From Bauldia litoralis (GTDB lineage: Bacteria > Pseudomonadota > Alphaproteobacteria > Rhizobiales > Kaistiaceae): a DNA stretch of 64,000 nucleotides. The notes beneath the pieces were generated by a model. That model was not told the DNA's origin and did not search any database. It saw only the letters and a list, made by a program, of their open reading frames with translations. The position numbers were made by a program, and so were the translations under genes. Positions 63,673 through 64,000 of the stretch are shown piece after piece; position 1 is the first letter of the stretch, and every line of letters begins with the position of its first letter. The stretch covers positions 62,001 to 126,000 of the forward strand of contig NZ_FMXQ01000004.1 of the NCBI RefSeq assembly GCF_900104485.1. Reading direction: 5' to 3'.

Positions 63673-64000
63673 ATGCGCGCTGTCAGAATGGGATGTGTTG
63701 GCGTGGTGGTGGCCGGGCTGTCGTCAGGCGCGATTGCCGAGGAGGGCATGGCCGATCTCGGCGACATGCTCGAGCCGATCCAGCAGGAGTTTGCGCTTCC
63801 AGCGCTGTTCGCCGCGGTCGCCAAGGACGGCGAGATCGTCGCCGCCGGCGCGGTCGGCGAACGGGCGCTGGGCAGCGGCGTTGCGGTGACCATCGACGAC
63901 CGCATCCACATCGGCTCCGACGGCAAGGCGATGACCGCGACGATCGCCGGAATGCTGGTCGAGAGCGGTGACCTGCGCTGGGATTCGACCATCGGCGAAG
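63673..64000 (+). CDS. Serine beta-lactamase-fold hydrolase (5' part only)
   Basis: The frame runs off the window edge after about 109 residues. It has a signal peptide (RMGCVGVVVAGLSSGAIA) and SxxK in HIGSDGKAMTATIAGMLVE, the signature of class C beta-lactamase-like / esterase EstB-type proteins. The ATG at 63673 is chosen because GGGGAG lies 6 nt before it. The activity (esterase, peptidase or lactamase) cannot be told from this part. Confidence 0.8.
   Translation, partial: MRAVRMGCVGVVVAGLSSGAIAEEGMADLGDMLEPIQQEFALPALFAAVAKDGEIVAAGAVGERALGSGVAVTIDDRIHIGSDGKAMTATIAGMLVESGDLRWDSTIGE

Overview
This is a GC-rich (roughly two-thirds G+C by eye) chromosomal segment of an alphaproteobacterium, most likely of the order Hyphomicrobiales (Rhizobiales). 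The pointers are a CcrM-type GANTC methyltransferase, an aa3 oxidase cluster containing the small CoxF-like protein and a DUF983 protein, an F0 operon with paired b' and b subunits kept apart from F1, an ispH-thrB-rnhA run, an IalB-domain protein and a split (PA/PB) glycine decarboxylase. I see no rRNA, tRNA, insertion sequence, prophage or CRISPR array.

Layout: 1-2.4 kb, TldD protease (cut by the window edge) and a membrane-anchored IalB-domain protein. 2.7-10.1 kb, cytochrome c oxidase cluster coxB-coxA-ctaB-(antisense capA)-coxF-ctaG-coxC-DUF983-surf1. 10.1-15.1 kb, YqgE, a DsbD N-domain protein, a peroxiredoxin, a GNAT enzyme and rnhA-thrB-ispH. 15.2-21.5 kb, a PAS/GGDEF/EAL receptor, a GNAT enzyme, an M16 peptidase and threonine synthase. 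21.6-28.2 kb, a lipoprotein and the glycine cleavage operon (gcvT-gcvH-osmC-gcvPA-gcvPB-DUF3830) under a tandem glycine riboswitch. 28.4-30.9 kb, a large repeat/RTX protein. 31-43.4 kb, M23 peptidase, two HAD hydrolases, CcrM, a GyrI-like protein, MutY, an ABC-F ATPase, a small periplasmic protein, SMC, a DsbA-like oxidoreductase and a DUF721 protein. 43.6-46.2 kb, F0 ATP synthase operon. 46.3-55.7 kb, conserved housekeeping genes (rnhB, PA0069-type radical SAM, glycosyltransferase, moaB, ispE, TPR protein, polyprenyl synthase, DUF2007, tRNA1(Val) methyltransferase-like, S49 peptidase). 55.8-62.5 kb, an accessory-looking block: arylsulfatase with divergent AraC regulator, zincin-like protein with divergent winged-helix/TPR membrane regulator, orphan TRAP binding protein. 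62.6-64 kb, DD-carboxypeptidase and the start of a serine beta-lactamase-fold protein.

How the genes work together: the cox genes supply structural subunits (I, II, III), heme O synthesis (CtaB), copper delivery to CuB (CtaG) and assembly (SURF1) for one terminal oxidase. The gcv operon makes the glycine cleavage T, H and P proteins under direct glycine control. The atp genes make the proton-conducting half of ATP synthase.

Most unusual observations: (1) the distal hairpin of the second glycine aptamer is enlarged by about 150 nt containing two tandem ~55-nt palindromic units whose stems differ by compensatory changes; (2) gcvPB, in the same operon, carries an in-frame tandem 39-bp repeat; (3) three direct repeats at exact 11-bp spacing sit over the promoter of a PhoB-like winged-helix membrane regulator; (4) an ABC-F gene is preceded by a short ORF with a good ribosome-binding site that overlaps its start; (5) a CapA-type gene lies antisense inside the oxidase cluster; (6) a protein joins beta-helix and autotransporter-type strand repeats to an RTX C-terminus without nearby secretion genes. 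I do not see a clear novel multigene defence or biosynthetic system.
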